From assembly GCF_001610835.1 (NCBI RefSeq), contig NZ_CP011270.1, positions 6,466,001 to 6,530,000 of the forward strand: 64,000 nt of DNA, read 5' to 3'. The stretch is from Planctomyces sp. SH-PL14 (lineage in GTDB: Bacteria > Planctomycetota > Planctomycetia > Planctomycetales > Planctomycetaceae). The notes under the pieces are model-generated. The model made no database searches. It saw only the letters and a program-made list of their open reading frames with translations, and had not been told where the DNA came from. Within the stretch, counting starts at the first letter, position 1, and each line of letters starts with the position of its first letter. Below are positions 62,459 through 64,000 of this stretch, piece by piece. Both the position numbers and the translations under genes were made by a program.

Positions 62459-62956
62459 TCAGACTTCGATGCCCCGCAGGCGGGCGACGTCTTCACGCGT
62501 CCGGAGCTTGCTGAGGGCGTCCATCGTCGCCTTGACAACATTCGACGGGTTGCTGGACCCGCGCTTCTTGGTGAGGATGTCCCGGACGCCGACCGACTCG
62601 ACGACCGCCCGCACCGTGGCCCCGGCGATGATGCCGGTTCCAGGAGCGGCGGGCATCAGCAGGACGCGGGAGGCGCCGTAACGGCCTTCCACGACGTGCG
62701 GAATCGTCGTCCCTTCGAGCGGAAACTGCTTCAGCGACCGCTCGGCGTACTTCTTGGCCTTGTCCACGGCGTTCGGCACTTCCACGCCCTTGGCGTAGCC
62801 GTAGCCGACCTTGCCCCGTTCATCGCCGACGACCACGAGCGCCGCAAAGCTGAACCGGCGGCCACCCTTCACCACGCAGGCGCACCGACGGATCTGAACG
62901 ATCTTCTCGGGTGAGCTGCCGCCGCCGCCTTGTCCTTGTTCCCGTTCCCCTGCCAC
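62459..62956 (-). CDS. rpsE: 30S ribosomal protein S5
   Basis: 165 aa with GTG start 62956. The S5 N-domain motif V-V-K-G-G-R-R-F-S-F-A-A-L-V-V-V-G and the C-domain A-A-P-G-T-G-I-I-A-G are present, with a short Gly/Gln-rich N-terminus. Small-subunit decoding-fidelity protein. 69 bp after rplR; 130 bp to rplO. Confidence 0.96.
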   Translation of the reverse strand: MAGEREQGQGGGGSSPEKIVQIRRCACVVKGGRRFSFAALVVVGDERGKVGYGYAKGVEVPNAVDKAKKYAERSLKQFPLEGTTIPHVVEGRYGASRVLLMPAAPGTGIIAGATVRAVVESVGVRDILTKKRGSSNPSNVVKATMDALSKLRTREDVARLRGIEV

Positions 62957-63025
62957 TGCGAACTCCCGTGGGTCGACACCTCGGACGGATCTGTCCGCGG
63001 GGTCCTGAAAATACTCTGGAGTGTA

Positions 63026-63391
63026 TTAAAACTGAAGGCCGGCTTCACGAGCAGCGTCCGCCAATGCGGCAACGCGGCCATGATATCGATAGGAACCGCG
63101 GTCGAACGACACGACCGAAACTCCCTTGGCGATGGCCCGCTTGCCGATCGCGGCACCGACGCGGGCGGCCGCTTCCTTGTTGCCATTGTCCTTGGCGGCG
63201 CCCCCCAGTTCCTTCTCGGTCGAGCTGGCGGAGGCGATCGTCACACCCGCTTCGTCGTCGATCAGCTGGGCGTAAATGTGGTTGTTGCTGCGGAAGATCG
63301 ACAGGCGCGGCCGGCCGGTCGCCCGGCAGCGGTTCCGGACGCGAAACGTCCGACGTTCCCGCTGCTTCGCAATACGCTTCTCAAGTCGCAT
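63026..63391 (-). CDS. rplR: 50S ribosomal protein L18
   Basis: 121 aa. 5S rRNA-binding protein. Recognised segments: [20 protein letters not shown] and IYAQLIDD, then [15 protein letters not shown] and [25 protein letters not shown] 63391 is used (the TTG at 63406 would add five residues). Confidence 0.96.
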   Translation of the reverse strand: MRLEKRIAKQRERRTFRVRNRCRATGRPRLSIFRSNNHIYAQLIDDEAGVTIASASSTEKELGGAAKDNGNKEAAARVGAAIGKRAIAKGVSVVSFDRGSYRYHGRVAALADAAREAGLQF

Positions 63392-63520
63392 GTCTCTGAC
63401 TCCCAAGACCCTGGATTGTGCAGGGCCGCTGTCTGTCTCTTGTGCTCTGTTCTGCCCGGTCTGCCATTAGCAACCCGGCTTCCATTCACCGCGTCCGAAG
63501 GGACCCACTTAAAGTGAGGC

Positions 63521-64000
63521 CTACTTCATCACAGCCTTACCAGCCTTGCGGCGAACCTGTTCGCCCGAGTATCGGATTCCCTTGCCCTTGTACGGCTCGG
63601 GGGGACGGACGCGGCGGATGTTGGCGGCGAACTGGCCGACGACTCCCTTGTCGATGCCGGTCACGACGACCGAGGTCGGGGTCGGGACGGTGCAGGTGAT
63701 CCCGGCCGGAATCGGCAGTTCGATGACGTTGGCGAAACCGACGGTCAGGGCCAGCTTCTTCCCCTTGAGGACCGCCTGGTAACCGACGCCGACGATTTCG
63801 AGCTTCTTCTCGTACGGCTTCTGAACCCCTTCAACCATGTTGGCGATCATGGCGCGGGTCAGGCCGTGAAGAGCGCGGTTCTGGCGGGCGTCATCCGGAC
63901 GCTCGACGACGATCTCACGGGCGTCGCTGTTCCACTTGACGGCCATGGCCGGATGCCAGCGGAGCGACAGCTCCCCCTTGGGGCCCTTGACCTTCAGCGT
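63521..64000 (-). CDS. rplF: 50S ribosomal protein L6 (5' end outside window)
   Basis: The visible 159 codons continue beyond the right edge, where the frame reads LKVKGPKGELSLRWHPAM, the L6 N-terminal domain, so internal ATG 63946 is not the start. The C-terminal motif YKGKGIRYSGEQVRRKAGKA is present. Large-subunit protein near the GTPase centre. 129 bp before rplR. Confidence 0.95.
   Translation of the reverse strand, partial: TLKVKGPKGELSLRWHPAMAVKWNSDAREIVVERPDDARQNRALHGLTRAMIANMVEGVQKPYEKKLEIVGVGYQAVLKGKKLALTVGFANVIELPIPAGITCTVPTPTSVVVTGIDKGVVGQFAANIRRVRPPEPYKGKGIRYSGEQVRRKAGKAVMK

Overview
The window is chromosomal DNA from a high-GC, outer-membrane-bearing bacterium, almost certainly a member of Planctomycetota. 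The lineage markers are a DUF1559 prepilin-like protein, a DUF1501 TAT-exported protein, a DUF1207 protein, a 1,402-residue ThuA/F5-8C/beta-propeller/HEAT/cytochrome c protein of the PVC type, and a MshEN-domain protein with a J-like N-terminus. lpxA, a BamD-like lipoprotein and an LptE-like lipoprotein point to an LPS-type outer membrane. No rRNA, phage, insertion sequence or CRISPR array is seen. One tRNA gene (Arg, CCU anticodon) is present.

Layout: 1-3.2 kb carries an aldolase fragment, a methyltransferase and a type II NADH dehydrogenase fused to a cyclic-nucleotide-binding domain. 3.3-11.1 kb is a striking export-like module: a site-2-protease/HlyD fusion, a translationally coupled short SecA paralogue, a GAF-GAF-HlyD membrane protein and a small HlyD adaptor. 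11.4-14.6 kb holds two coupled multihaem cytochromes. 15-22.9 kb holds lpxA, small membrane proteins, an AI-2E-family transporter, a glycosyltransferase and the J-like/MshEN protein. 23-29 kb has DUF1559, a hydroxyacid dehydrogenase and recO-bamD-like-lptE. 29-35 kb has cell-surface proteins (one apparently frameshifted), a diacylglycerol kinase-like protein and an oxidoreductase. 35.4-38.5 kb is a probable phospholipid-to-betaine-lipid remodelling operon (PlcP-like, BtaA, BtaB). 38.8-56.6 kb is mixed housekeeping and accessory genes. 56.6-57.4 kb is lexA with a GAAC-N4-GTTC operator. 59.1-64 kb is map, secY and part of the spc ribosomal-protein operon (rplO, rpsE, rplR, rplF) without rpmD.

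The most prominent unexplained structure is a family of about 320-bp intergenic elements, ten copies in both orientations. Each has GC-rich hairpins near both ends that are inverted repeats of one another. Copies often sit a few bases from stop codons, five of them between convergent genes. In two copies hairpin loops are replaced by an A/C-rich sequence while the stems are kept, which argues for conserved secondary structure and not coding.

All calls were made by reading the sequence. Family names rest on motif recognition, without database searches.
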